A stretch of DNA of 64,000 nt, taken from contig CP060236.1 in the NCBI GenBank assembly GCA_023898725.1, positions 493,501 to 557,500 of the forward strand, written 5' to 3'. This document shows, piece after piece, positions 55,215-63,909 of the stretch; the stretch's first letter is position 1, and the number at the start of each line of letters is the position of its first letter. Origin of the DNA: Alphaproteobacteria bacterium. GTDB lineage: Bacteria > Pseudomonadota > Alphaproteobacteria > JAUHZC01. The translations under genes and the position numbers were made by a program. The notes beneath the pieces are model-generated. The model searched no databases, was not told the DNA's origin, and worked only from the letters and a program-made list of their open reading frames with translations.

Positions 55215-55565
55215 ATGAGTTTTGGTTTTTGGCAAATTGCGTTAATTGCTGGTCTTGTTTTTCTAGCCTTTCGTTCACAAAGTATTCACAAATTCCTGAA
55301 GGAGTTTGGTAAGGGTGTTAAGGCTTTTAAAGATGAAGTGAGTGATGATGCACATAAAGGAAATATTGTTTCTTTGGCGTCTGCGCGCAAAGACTCTCCT
55401 GTAAAAAAGACACCTTTGAAGACACCTATAAAAAAGCTTTCTGCGACGAAGAGTGTTGTTAAGAAAACGGCGCAGAAAAAGGCACCTGCAAAGCCCTCTT
55501 TAGCCAAGAGTGCCGGTGCTAATGCCAAAAAGCCTGCAGCCAAAAAGCCCATTAAAAAGAAATAA
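55215..55565 (+). CDS. tatA: Sec-independent protein translocase TatA
   Basis: Pore-forming Tat component, 116 residues. A short membrane helix (FGFWQIALIAGLVFLAF, about 3-19), hinge and amphipathic helix (FLKEFGKGVKAFKDE) match TatA. The usual hinge FG is replaced by FRSQSIH, and the C-terminal half (about 60-116) is an unusual Lys/Ala/Pro-rich tail with repeated KKTP/KKPA units. The stop overlaps the tatB start (TAATG). Confidence 0.87.
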   Translation: MSFGFWQIALIAGLVFLAFRSQSIHKFLKEFGKGVKAFKDEVSDDAHKGNIVSLASARKDSPVKKTPLKTPIKKLSATKSVVKKTAQKKAPAKPSLAKSAGANAKKPAAKKPIKKK

Positions 55566-55804
55566 TGCTGGGCTCACTCAATGAGTGGTTGGTGATCTTT
55601 GCTGTAGGTATTTTTGTACTTAGGCCCGAGGATATCCCCCGATCTATGCGCCTTGTGGCACGCCTTGTTATTCGTTATCGCGCCTGGCGGGAGGCGATAG
55701 TCTCTCAGGTAGAATCAACAATCCGCGATGTGGAGATTGAAGACTTTAAAGCGGAAATTTACAAAGCGTGCGCGGATGATGCTTCCAAGAATTTACCGTC
55801 ATAA
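55565..55804 (+). CDS. tatB: Short TatB-like translocase component
   Basis: Protein of 79 residues, half the E. coli TatB length. A membrane helix (LNEWLVIFAVGIFVL) is followed by RPEDIPRSMRLVARL, corresponding to the TatB LGPQRLP hinge and amphipathic helix, with a short acidic tail. The one-base overlap with tatA supports the pair. tatC, which usually follows, is not here: the convergent kinase gene is next. Confidence 0.78.
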   Translation: MLGSLNEWLVIFAVGIFVLRPEDIPRSMRLVARLVIRYRAWREAIVSQVESTIRDVEIEDFKAEIYKACADDASKNLPS

Positions 55805-55867
55805 AAATTAAACATCTGTTTCCTGTTTGGCCTTAGCTTCCTTATCTCCCGTGTTTTTATCGCGGTT

Positions 55868-57163
55868 CTAACGCGGAAGTTTGATGTTAACTCCCAGGCC
55901 TCCATGGCGGCTGTCACTTAGACTGATGCGTCCTCCATGACGCACAATAGCATCTTTTGTGATACTAAGTCCTAAGCCAGTGCCACCGGTTTGAGGGTTA
56001 CGCGATTCTTCTAGTCGGAAAAAAGGTTTAAAGACATCAAGACGTGCCTCTGCAGGAATACCAGGGCCATTATCCTCAACACTTATATATATGTAGTCTT
56101 TGCTGGTATAGGTGTGTATCCATGCGTGCGTTCCGTAGCGAAGGGCATTTTCAAGAATATTGCGTAGGCCACGTAGCAAAAGCCCCCGTCGACAGCGAAA
56201 CATTGTCTGTGCGGGGATATTAATATCCTGGGTTATTTGCTCTATAGATACAGAGGCTGCCGTTTCGATAATCAAATCTGTGAGGTTTACTGTGTCAACA
56301 GGCTCGCTGTCTTCTTGGCCCTTGGCAAACGCTAAATAGGCATTCACGAGGTTTGTCATTTCTTTGATGTCTTTCATTATCCCTTCTGTTTGGGTAGAAG
56401 GATCCATTAAGGTTATAGCGAGCTCCATACGCGTTAGGGGTGTGCGTAAATCATGGGAAACCGAAGCAAGCATCTCGGTGCGCATGCTCATTTGTCGTTG
56501 GATACGTTGTTGCATGACTTGAAAGGCTACACCGGCCCGCTTTACTTCTTCGGCGCCCTCAGGTCTAAAGTTAAAAGAATGATCCCCCCGTCCGAAGTGA
56601 TAGGCTGCATCGGCTAAGCGTCGCATAGGACGTACGTGATTGCGCATAAAAATAGCTGCTGCCAGAAAGAAAAGAAGAGGTGTAAAAAATGCCCAAAGCA
56701 AAAAAACGGGTGTTGCTATGGGAGAAAGGTACTTGCGTGGCGTGCGCAAAATCAACCACTCACTTTGGTGAGGGGTAATCAGATAAATAAAGTTCTTGCG
56801 AACCCCTAACTGAAAAGGTCTATCCAATGATTTGCGCAGATTTCTATGCATGTATTTGCGAACAACCCCATTTGCCCGCAGCTTTATCAAGGGTTTTTTC
56901 TTGCTCAGCTGTGGTTCAATTTGAAACCTCTTGGCTGTTGCAATACCCTTTGTTGGGTTGTTGGCATAATCTTCTATAACGGTTACGAACTCTTGAGCAA
57001 TCCGATTGCCCAAATGGCGCGTCACCCATGTCCAGTGACGATCATAAAACACCGTTGTTGTAATAATCTGGACCAGCACAAGGGGTGTTAAAAGAATGAG
57101 CAAGGATCGCCCAAAGAGTGTTCGGGGAAGAAATATTTTAAGGGCTTTAAATGGTTTCCACAT
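55868..57163 (-). CDS. EnvZ-like sensor histidine kinase
   Basis: Inner-membrane kinase of 431 residues. Two transmembrane helices (about 20-40 and 150-172) flank a periplasmic sensor of about 110 residues. HAMP (about 173-225) leads to the H-box with His237 in ASVSHDLRTPLTR, then N-box NILENALRYG, G1 VEDNGPGIP and G2 GTGLGLSI. It pairs with the response regulator ending 18 bases upstream. In alphaproteobacteria such pairs near lpd are poorly characterised; the signal is unknown. Confidence 0.88.
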   Translation of the reverse strand: MWKPFKALKIFLPRTLFGRSLLILLTPLVLVQIITTTVFYDRHWTWVTRHLGNRIAQEFVTVIEDYANNPTKGIATAKRFQIEPQLSKKKPLIKLRANGVVRKYMHRNLRKSLDRPFQLGVRKNFIYLITPHQSEWLILRTPRKYLSPIATPVFLLWAFFTPLLFFLAAAIFMRNHVRPMRRLADAAYHFGRGDHSFNFRPEGAEEVKRAGVAFQVMQQRIQRQMSMRTEMLASVSHDLRTPLTRMELAITLMDPSTQTEGIMKDIKEMTNLVNAYLAFAKGQEDSEPVDTVNLTDLIIETAASVSIEQITQDINIPAQTMFRCRRGLLLRGLRNILENALRYGTHAWIHTYTSKDYIYISVEDNGPGIPAEARLDVFKPFFRLEESRNPQTGGTGLGLSITKDAIVRHGGRISLSDSRHGGLGVNIKLPR

Positions 57164-57181
57164 GTTGGTTCCTGAGGTAGT

Positions 57182-57892
57182 TTAAGGCTTTAAGACATAC
57201 CCCTTGTGACGTTCAGTGACAAGGTATAAAGGGGCTTTGGGATCAGGTTCAATTTTCTGGCGCAAGCGCGCAATTTGCACATCAACACTGCGTGGGGAAA
57301 GCTCTACACCCATGTGAGCTGCTAGATTTTCTCTGGTTATTAGCTCCCCCATGTGGTGTGCGAACAAGTTCAACAAACAGCGATCGTTCGTTGTAAGAGG
57401 AATTGGAACATTTCTTTTGCAAAGGGTTTGTTGGCTCATATCAAAAGTATAGTCTCCAAAAGTTACACAAACAGGTTTTTTAATTGTATGATCAGGCAGT
57501 TGCATGCGTTTTAAAATATTTGTAATGCGCAAAATCAATTCTTCCGGCTCAAAGGGTTTACCAAGGTAGTCGTCTGCCCCTTTGTGAAGGCCTTGGATAC
57601 GGTCATGTGTGTCACCGCATGCTGTAAGCATAATGACAGGAAGAGTCTGCCGAACAAGCGGAGACTCAGCACGTAGCCACATGAGGAGGGAAATCCCTGA
57701 TTCACCGGGCATCATGACATCAAAAATAGCAAGATCAATTATTGTTTGGCTATTGCAAAGATGCATCCTTGCCGCGTGGGCGCTTTCCACAGAAATGACG
57801 GAGAAGTTATTGCGACAAAGGTACTCATCCAGAAGCACACGCAAGCGTGTGTCATCATCTACAACAAGAATTGTGCGTTGTGCTTGAGTCAT
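57182..57892 (-). CDS. OmpR-family response regulator
   Basis: Cytoplasmic regulator of 236 residues; the ATG at 57892 removes a non-conserved 30-codon extension. The receiver domain has DDD at 12-14, phosphoacceptor Asp58 in FDVMMPG, Thr in IMLTA and Lys in LGKPFEP. The C-terminal winged helix (about 140-236) has LTTNDRCLLNLFAHH and RSVDVQIARLRQKIE. It is the partner of the adjacent kinase and is divergent from lpdA with 71 bases between. Confidence 0.9.
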   Translation of the reverse strand: MTQAQRTILVVDDDTRLRVLLDEYLCRNNFSVISVESAHAARMHLCNSQTIIDLAIFDVMMPGESGISLLMWLRAESPLVRQTLPVIMLTACGDTHDRIQGLHKGADDYLGKPFEPEELILRITNILKRMQLPDHTIKKPVCVTFGDYTFDMSQQTLCKRNVPIPLTTNDRCLLNLFAHHMGELITRENLAAHMGVELSPRSVDVQIARLRQKIEPDPKAPLYLVTERHKGYVLKP

Positions 57893-57963
57893 AGGCACGA
57901 GTATAGTATGAATTTTAGGGTACGCCCAGATAATTGCGGTGAATTTTATTGAAGGAATAATCC

Positions 57964-59376
57964 ATGATTGACTCATCATCATTTGACGTAATTATTATCG
58001 GTGCAGGTCCTGGTGGTTATGTGGGAGCTATTCGCGCGGCGCAGCTTGGTCTGCGTGTTGCCCTTATTGAAGCGGAAGAACTCGGTGGCGTGTGCCTGAA
58101 TTGGGGGTGTATTCCGACAAAAGCCCTTCTCAAAACAGCTGAAATGTATCGTCACATTCATGAGGCTACTGAATTTGGGCTAAATGTTACAAGCATGAAG
58201 GTTGACTGGAAAAAAGTGATTGCTCGGTCGCGGCATGTCTCCAATCAGTTGACGAGGGGTATTGCGGGGTTGATGAAAAAAAACACAATAACAGTGGTGA
58301 AGGGGTGGGGTAGCATCCTGGGAAAGGACGCGGCGAATTTTATGGTCCGTGTGACACATGGCAATGATGAAAGATTGTTGGAGGCTGCACATGTAATTGT
58401 AGCAACCGGAGCAACAGCCAAAGCATTACCTCATGTTCAGCCGAATCACACCCATATTTGGACAGCACGAGATGCTATGACGGCTGATAAAAGACCAGAC
58501 TCTCTCTTGGTGATTGGCAGTGGTGCTATTGGGATTGAGTTTGCAAGCTTTTATAATACCTTTGGCACAAAAGTGACGGTTATAGAGATTCAAGATCGTA
58601 TCTTACCTGTTGAAGATCGTGAGGTATCAGCATTTATGGAAAAGTCTTTGGCAAAACAGGGCATCAGCCTACTAACTAATACTACGGTTTCTGCTCTCAA
58701 GCCAAAGGGAAACCTTGTGGAGGTTGTTCTCAAGGATGCCTCAGGAAATGAAGCATCTCACCAATTTGACCGGGTTTTGTCGGCTGTTGGGATTGCAGGA
58801 AATGTGGCAAACATCGGACTTGAAAAAACAAAAGCTGTGGTTGAGAAATCTCAAATTATCACTGATTCTTACATGGAAACAGCGGAACCGGGAGTATATG
58901 CAATTGGCGATGTAACAGGAGGGCCGTGGCTTGCCCACAAGGCCAGCCACGAGGCAGTGATCGCAATTGAACATATTGCAAAACAGAAAACACATGCTTT
59001 AGATAAATCGTGTATTCCGAGTTGCACTTATAGTTACCCCCAAGTTGCCAGTGTGGGGATAAGTGAAGCGGAGGCTGTTGCCCGGGGACTATCAATCAAG
59101 GTGGGGAAATTCCCCTTCATTGGCAACGGAAAAGCCCTAGCCTCAGGAGAGATCGAGGGATTTATTAAAACTATCTTTGATGCCCAATCGGGGGAACTGC
59201 TCGGTGCTCATATGATTGGTGATGGTGTGACAGAGCTTATCCATGGTTTTGTGCTTGCGAAATCAGGGGAACTAACAGAGGCTGAAATTATGAAGACGGT
59301 TTATCCGCATCCGACAATGTCTGAAATGATCCATGAGTCCGTTTTGCAGGCATTTGATCGCCCATTACATATATAG
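57964..59376 (+). CDS. lpdA: Dihydrolipoyl dehydrogenase
   Basis: FAD flavoprotein (E3) of pyruvate and 2-oxoglutarate dehydrogenase complexes, 470 residues. It shows FAD-binding GAGPGGYVGAI, redox disulfide Cys44/Cys49 in GGVCLNWGCIP, NAD-binding GSGAIGIEFASFY, and the C-terminal interface with PHPTMSE and HESVL. It lacks an N-terminal lipoyl domain. AAGGA is upstream. It heads lpdA-lipA-coq10, a typical alphaproteobacterial order. Confidence 0.96.
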   Translation: MIDSSSFDVIIIGAGPGGYVGAIRAAQLGLRVALIEAEELGGVCLNWGCIPTKALLKTAEMYRHIHEATEFGLNVTSMKVDWKKVIARSRHVSNQLTRGIAGLMKKNTITVVKGWGSILGKDAANFMVRVTHGNDERLLEAAHVIVATGATAKALPHVQPNHTHIWTARDAMTADKRPDSLLVIGSGAIGIEFASFYNTFGTKVTVIEIQDRILPVEDREVSAFMEKSLAKQGISLLTNTTVSALKPKGNLVEVVLKDASGNEASHQFDRVLSAVGIAGNVANIGLEKTKAVVEKSQIITDSYMETAEPGVYAIGDVTGGPWLAHKASHEAVIAIEHIAKQKTHALDKSCIPSCTYSYPQVASVGISEAEAVARGLSIKVGKFPFIGNGKALASGEIEGFIKTIFDAQSGELLGAHMIGDGVTELIHGFVLAKSGELTEAEIMKTVYPHPTMSEMIHESVLQAFDRPLHI

Positions 59377-59397
59377 ATTTGTTTGTGAGGAATATCT

Positions 59398-60315
59398 GTG
59401 GCTGACATACAAACAAAATTTCGTTTGCAAAAACCTGAATGGATACGGGTAAAGGCGCCCGTATCCCGGGAATATAAAGCAACCAAGACGTTGATTGCGC
59501 ACTACAAACTGAATACTGTATGCGAAGAAGCTTCATGTCCTAACATCGGCGAATGTTGGGCAAAACGTCATGCGACCATTATGATTTTAGGTGCCGTATG
59601 CACGCGAGCCTGTCGGTTTTGTGATATTGCTACGGGACGTCCTGATCAACTTGATCCCCATGAGCCAGATCGCGTCGCAGAAGCTTTAGAAAATTTGGGT
59701 TTACGACATGTGGTGATAACATCGGTAGATCGGGATGATTTGGTTGATGGTGGTGCTGAGCATTTTGCGCGTACCATAACTGCCGTTCGTAATCGCTGCC
59801 CGCACACAACGGTTGAGGTGCTAACACCAGATTTCTTGCGTAAGGGGGACGCGTACTTAGATGTAGTCCGTGCAAAGCCAGATGTCTTTAATCACAATCT
59901 TGAAACAGTTCCCAGGCTTTATGCATCCGTAAGGCCTGGTGCTAGGTACTTTCACTCACTAAAACTGCTCGCAGATGTCAAGAAATATGATCCTACTATT
60001 TTTACAAAATCGGGCATTATGGTTGGTCTTGGTGAAACAAAAGAAGAAATTTATCAAGTGATGGATGACCTGCGTTCCGCTGACGTTGATTTTTTAACAA
60101 TTGGCCAATATTTACAGCCATCACCGAAACACCATCCAGTGATTGATTTTATTACACCAGATTCTTTTGAGGACTATGCGGATATGGCAAAAGGAAAAGG
60201 TTTTTTGGTGGTATCTAGCTCACCTTTGACGCGCTCATCGTATCACGCAGATGCTGACTTTCTTCGCTTAAAAGAAGCGCGCCAGGAGTGCTTTGGGGCC
60301 TATGACCGAATATAG
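59398..60315 (+). CDS. lipA: Lipoyl synthase
   Basis: Radical-SAM enzyme inserting sulfurs into octanoyl groups to form lipoyl cofactor, used by the complexes lpdA serves. The protein has 305 residues from GTG 59398 with GAGGA upstream. The auxiliary cluster uses Cys42, 47, 53 (CEEASCPNIGEC), the SAM cluster uses Cys68, 72, 75 (CTRACRFC), and the C-terminal SSYHADADF supplies the Ser ligand. It overlaps the next gene by 14 bases. Confidence 0.97.
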   Translation: MADIQTKFRLQKPEWIRVKAPVSREYKATKTLIAHYKLNTVCEEASCPNIGECWAKRHATIMILGAVCTRACRFCDIATGRPDQLDPHEPDRVAEALENLGLRHVVITSVDRDDLVDGGAEHFARTITAVRNRCPHTTVEVLTPDFLRKGDAYLDVVRAKPDVFNHNLETVPRLYASVRPGARYFHSLKLLADVKKYDPTIFTKSGIMVGLGETKEEIYQVMDDLRSADVDFLTIGQYLQPSPKHHPVIDFITPDSFEDYADMAKGKGFLVVSSSPLTRSSYHADADFLRLKEARQECFGAYDRI

Positions 60316-60751
60316 CGAATCGCGCCTATTACCCTTCCGTGCAGCTGATTTATTTGAAATTGTTGCAGACGTTGAAGCGTATCCCTCTTACATCAAGGGA
60401 TGCAAACGTGTGAAGGTTTTGTCCCGGTCGGATAATCAATTGCAGGCGAGCGTTGTCGCAGGGATTGGGCCTTTTTGTGAAACATATACGTGTACGGTTT
60501 ATTTTGACCCTCCTGTTTCTATTCGTGTGGCGTATGGTAAGGGGCCTTTTGTGCACCTTGAAAATGTATGGACATTTCATTCGTGTCACGAGGCACATGA
60601 GCGTATTTCCACGCAGGTTGATTTTTATATCTCCTTTTTATTTCGTGCGCCCTTTTATCAAATTATGATGGAGGCAATCTTTAAGAAGATGGTTCAAGAG
60701 ACAATTTGGTCATTTGAAGGTGAGGTTTACCGAAGGCTACGTTATAAATAA
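60302..60751 (+). CDS. COQ10/RatA-like SRPBCC family protein
   Basis: Protein of 149 residues with a START/SRPBCC lipid-binding fold. The segment FRAADLFEIVADVEAYPSYI is typical of the COQ10/RatA group. Ubiquinone-binding COQ10 function is the likely role; RatA ribosome-association is the alternative name used for E. coli relatives. The ATG at 60302 lies inside the lipA end; a TTG at 60293 is less likely. Placement after lipA is conserved in alphaproteobacteria. Confidence 0.85.
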   Translation: MTEYSESRLLPFRAADLFEIVADVEAYPSYIKGCKRVKVLSRSDNQLQASVVAGIGPFCETYTCTVYFDPPVSIRVAYGKGPFVHLENVWTFHSCHEAHERISTQVDFYISFLFRAPFYQIMMEAIFKKMVQETIWSFEGEVYRRLRYK

Positions 60752-60812
60752 GAAAGTGTTTTGTTTACCTTATCGTGATAATATTTTGTGAAGTTATTTT
60801 TAGGGTCAGACG

Positions 60813-62138
60813 ATGAGAAGATATGTAGCAGTGCTTTCGGTGACTTTTTTGTCACTTTTCACACACAGGGTTGGTGCGGAAACGGTGCGTGACCAGGGCA
60901 ACCATTCTTCGGGATTGCGCAAAGGATATGACCAGGAGCTTGACTCTCGCAACCGAGAAAAGACACATGATACTTCATTAAAATCCCGGGTGAAGTCGCG
61001 TGGAAAATTCCGATGGACTTATGATTCTTTGGATGCTTCAAAGCGTGCACATGCCCAAGCGGGTAATGCCTCTGTTATGTGTGAGGATTTATGCAGCAGA
61101 AAAAGCTGTCGACAAGATCCCAAAGGACAAGGTCGTGCTTGTGTAAAAAAGTGTCGAGAGGCTATTTTTCAAAAAAATCCTGATGGAACCTATGCGCTTA
61201 ATCTTTCAGGTAAGCATATAATGTATCCTGAAAACTATCAAAAGGCAGATAAGACTCTTCTCAATACTCCAGGGCATAAAAAATCGTATGAGGAATGCAA
61301 GTTAGCCGTTGTGGTTTCTGGGCTTTCTCTTCCTCTGTGGAAAAATGGCAGTATTCAAGGCGTTGATGCGGTAAGGGAAGACAATCCTGGTAAAACTATT
61401 CCCTCGCAAAAAAAATCCGCATATAACCAGGATCAGAAAACTCTTCCCTCTGAGTCTTCATCCATTGTGGATACACAGACTTCTTCTGAGGTATCCCGTG
61501 GGCAGAAAAAAGACGCAGAGCCTGATGTGCGTCTAGAAGAATCATCCTCTTCGCAACGCACCGCTACTGATGAGGTTCCTCAAAAAGAAACACAATTATC
61601 TCAAAGTAAGACAGAATCTGAGAAACCTGCTGATACAGAAAAAAAGACAAAAAAAGAGGTGTCGAGCAGCTGGTTTAGTGGTTGGTTTGGAAAAAGCAAA
61701 CCTGTTGTGTCCGATCAAGGTGATTCAAAGAAAAAACCGCCTTCTATCAAAAAAACAAAAGAGAAAAAATCCCCAAAAAATCGTTATTTTGATACTCAGC
61801 CCTTGAAGGATCTTGGGCAAGCGATGAGGGTCCAGTCAGGGGATTTAGAAGGAGCGGAAGCAGATCGCTCTGCAGGCTCTTCAGTTATGGTGATATCTTT
61901 GCCAAAGATTATCCAGGCAGCGCGCGCGGGTGAGAAAACAGCAAGCTCTGCCATGCTCAAGGCCTCAATAGCTGAGTTACAACGCACGATGTATACGTTG
62001 AAAGATATGATTCCTAAGGCAAATGCCCATGAGAAACAAATGATTACGGCATCCATGGAAATCGTGAAAGGTTTGGTGCAAATTATGGAATCTTCCCAGG
62101 ATGTAGAAGGAGATTCCACAGCCAAGATCATTTCCTAA
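60813..62138 (+). CDS. Large secreted protein with twin CX3C motif, unknown function
   Basis: Function not recognised. The protein has 441 residues with a signal peptide (about 1-22, HRVGA). A basic N-terminal region (about 45-70) precedes a compact Cys block with Cys90, 94, 99, 110 and 114, i.e. CX3C-x15-CX3C with one extra Cys. The middle (about 190-330) is a Lys/Ser/Glu-rich low-complexity linker with SSWFSGWFGKSKP. The C-terminal 90 residues form a helical domain (LPKIIQAARAGE, AELQRTMYTLKDMIPK). The layout of signal, Cys block, disordered linker and helical tail suits an exported effector or envelope protein. Confidence 0.65.
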   Translation: MRRYVAVLSVTFLSLFTHRVGAETVRDQGNHSSGLRKGYDQELDSRNREKTHDTSLKSRVKSRGKFRWTYDSLDASKRAHAQAGNASVMCEDLCSRKSCRQDPKGQGRACVKKCREAIFQKNPDGTYALNLSGKHIMYPENYQKADKTLLNTPGHKKSYEECKLAVVVSGLSLPLWKNGSIQGVDAVREDNPGKTIPSQKKSAYNQDQKTLPSESSSIVDTQTSSEVSRGQKKDAEPDVRLEESSSSQRTATDEVPQKETQLSQSKTESEKPADTEKKTKKEVSSSWFSGWFGKSKPVVSDQGDSKKKPPSIKKTKEKKSPKNRYFDTQPLKDLGQAMRVQSGDLEGAEADRSAGSSVMVISLPKIIQAARAGEKTASSAMLKASIAELQRTMYTLKDMIPKANAHEKQMITASMEIVKGLVQIMESSQDVEGDSTAKIIS

Positions 62139-62158
62139 GGGTACGCCAGTTATTCAAT

Positions 62159-62190
62159 AAAAAAAGAGGAGTGTGAACTCCTCTTTTTTT
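62159..62190. terminator. Bidirectional terminator between the secreted gene and groEL
   Basis: A perfect 13-bp stem (62159-62171 with 62178-62190) closes a TGTGAA loop. The arms are A-rich on one side and end in seven T on the other, so each strand has a U-tract. It lies 20 bases after the 60813-62138 gene and 33 bases after the end of convergent groEL. Confidence 0.85.
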
Positions 62191-62223
62191 GTTAAGTGAA
62201 CATCAGAAAGGTACAAAGGGGGA

Positions 62224-63882
62224 TTAGAATCCGCCCATTCCACCCATTCCGCCCATTCCACCCATTCCGCCCATTCCACTCATATCAGGAGTTTCTTTCT
62301 TTTCGGGCTTATCAGCAATCATGGCCTCGGTTGTGATGAGCAATCCTGCAATGGATGCTGCATCCTGCAGCGCTGCACGAACGACCTTTGTCGGATCAAC
62401 AATGCCAAACTTGAACATGTCACCATATTCATCTGTTAAGGCATTGTAACCAAAGTTTGGATCATTTTTATCATGGATTTTGCCGACAACGATTGAACCA
62501 TCAGCACCCGCATTCACAGCAATTTGGCGAATAGGAGATGATAGCGCGCGACGAACGATTTCATGCCCAACGCGTTCTTCGTCGTGATCTGCTTTGATGC
62601 TGGCGAGCTCATTTGTGCTGTAAAGAAGGGCAACACCGCCACCTGCAACAATGCCTTCTTCAACGGCCGCACGTGTCGCTGCTAGGGCATCGTCAACGCG
62701 GTCTTTCTTTTCTTTTACTTCCACTTCTGTTGCACCACCAACGCGAACGATGGCAACACCTCCGGAAAGTTTCGCAAGACGTTCTTGGAGCTTTTCACGA
62801 TCGTAGTCTGATGTTGATTCTTCCGCTTGTCGGCGAATTTGTCCGCAACGTGCTTCAATATTCACTTTTTCTCCTGATCCATCAACAATCACAGTCTCGT
62901 CTTTGCTAATGCGCACTTTCTTTGCTTGGCCAAGTGTATCCAGAGTAACATTTTCAAGCTTCATGCCCATGTCTTCGGAAACAACCTGCGCATTTGTGAG
63001 AATAGCGATGTCCTCTAGCATGGCCTTCCGACGATCACCAAACCCTGGGGCTTTCACTGCAGCAATTTTGAGACCGCTTCGTAGTTTGTTCACAACAAGC
63101 GTTGCTAACACTTCGCCCTCAACGTCCTCAGCAATAATAAGAAGAGGTCGACCAGACTGCATGACGCTTTCAAGTGTTGGCAACAGTGGCTGTAGAGAAG
63201 ACAGTTTCTTCTCAACAATCAAAATGTAAGGATTATCAAATTCTGTGAGCATACGTTCGGAGTTGGTTACGAAGTACGGTGATATGTACCCACGATCAAA
63301 CTGCATACCTTCAACAACCTCGAGTTCTGTATCCAGTGATTTTGCTTCCTCTACAGTAATAACGCCTTCATTACCTACTTTTTCCATGGCTTTGGCAATA
63401 ATTTCGCCAATTTCTTTGTCACCATTTGCAGAAATAGTCGCAACCTGGGCAATCTCAGAATTTGTTGATACTTTTTTAGAACGTTTTTTGAGCGTTTCAA
63501 CGACCAACGCAACAGCATGCTCGATGCCTCGCTTGAGACTAATCGGATTCATGCCACCGGCAAGGGCGCGCACACCCTCACGGACGATGGCTTGTGTTAA
63601 AACGGTTGATGTTGTTGTCCCATCTCCGGCAAGATCAGCTGTCTTTGATGCGACCTCACGGACCATTTGGGCGCCCATATTTTCAAAGGGATCACTCAGT
63701 TCAATTTCCTTTGCAACAGTAACGCCGTCTTTGGTGATGCGCGGTGCCCCAAATGATTTACTGAATACAACATTACGCCCCTTAGGACCCAGTGTTACTT
63801 TTACTGTATCCGCAAGAATGTCAACGCCACGCATCATACGTTCGCGTGCATCTGCACCAAATTTTATATCTTTAGCAGCCAT
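62224..63882 (-). CDS. groEL: Chaperonin GroEL
   Basis: 60-kDa chaperonin subunit forming the double heptameric ring, 552 residues. Conserved features are VKVTLGPKGRNVVFSK, the ATP site AGDGTTTSTVL, EEGIVAGGGVAL, and the GGM tail MGGMGGMGGMGGMGGF. AAGGAG lies nine bases before the ATG. It follows groES by 27 bases. hrcA in the same window is the expected repressor, through a CIRCE element upstream of groES, outside the window. Confidence 0.98.
   Translation of the reverse strand: MAAKDIKFGADARERMMRGVDILADTVKVTLGPKGRNVVFSKSFGAPRITKDGVTVAKEIELSDPFENMGAQMVREVASKTADLAGDGTTTSTVLTQAIVREGVRALAGGMNPISLKRGIEHAVALVVETLKKRSKKVSTNSEIAQVATISANGDKEIGEIIAKAMEKVGNEGVITVEEAKSLDTELEVVEGMQFDRGYISPYFVTNSERMLTEFDNPYILIVEKKLSSLQPLLPTLESVMQSGRPLLIIAEDVEGEVLATLVVNKLRSGLKIAAVKAPGFGDRRKAMLEDIAILTNAQVVSEDMGMKLENVTLDTLGQAKKVRISKDETVIVDGSGEKVNIEARCGQIRRQAEESTSDYDREKLQERLAKLSGGVAIVRVGGATEVEVKEKKDRVDDALAATRAAVEEGIVAGGGVALLYSTNELASIKADHDEERVGHEIVRRALSSPIRQIAVNAGADGSIVVGKIHDKNDPNFGYNALTDEYGDMFKFGIVDPTKVVRAALQDAASIAGLLITTEAMIADKPEKKETPDMSGMGGMGGMGGMGGMGGF
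62232..62280 (-). repeat. 9-bp tandem repeat encoding the GroEL GGM tail
   Basis: Units of nine bases (CCCATTCCG/A) repeat about five times and encode Gly-Gly-Met. This is the normal low-complexity GroEL C-terminus; unit number may vary between strains. Confidence 0.8.
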
Positions 63883-63909
63883 AGTTTTTCTCCTTAAAAA
63901 GTTGTTATA

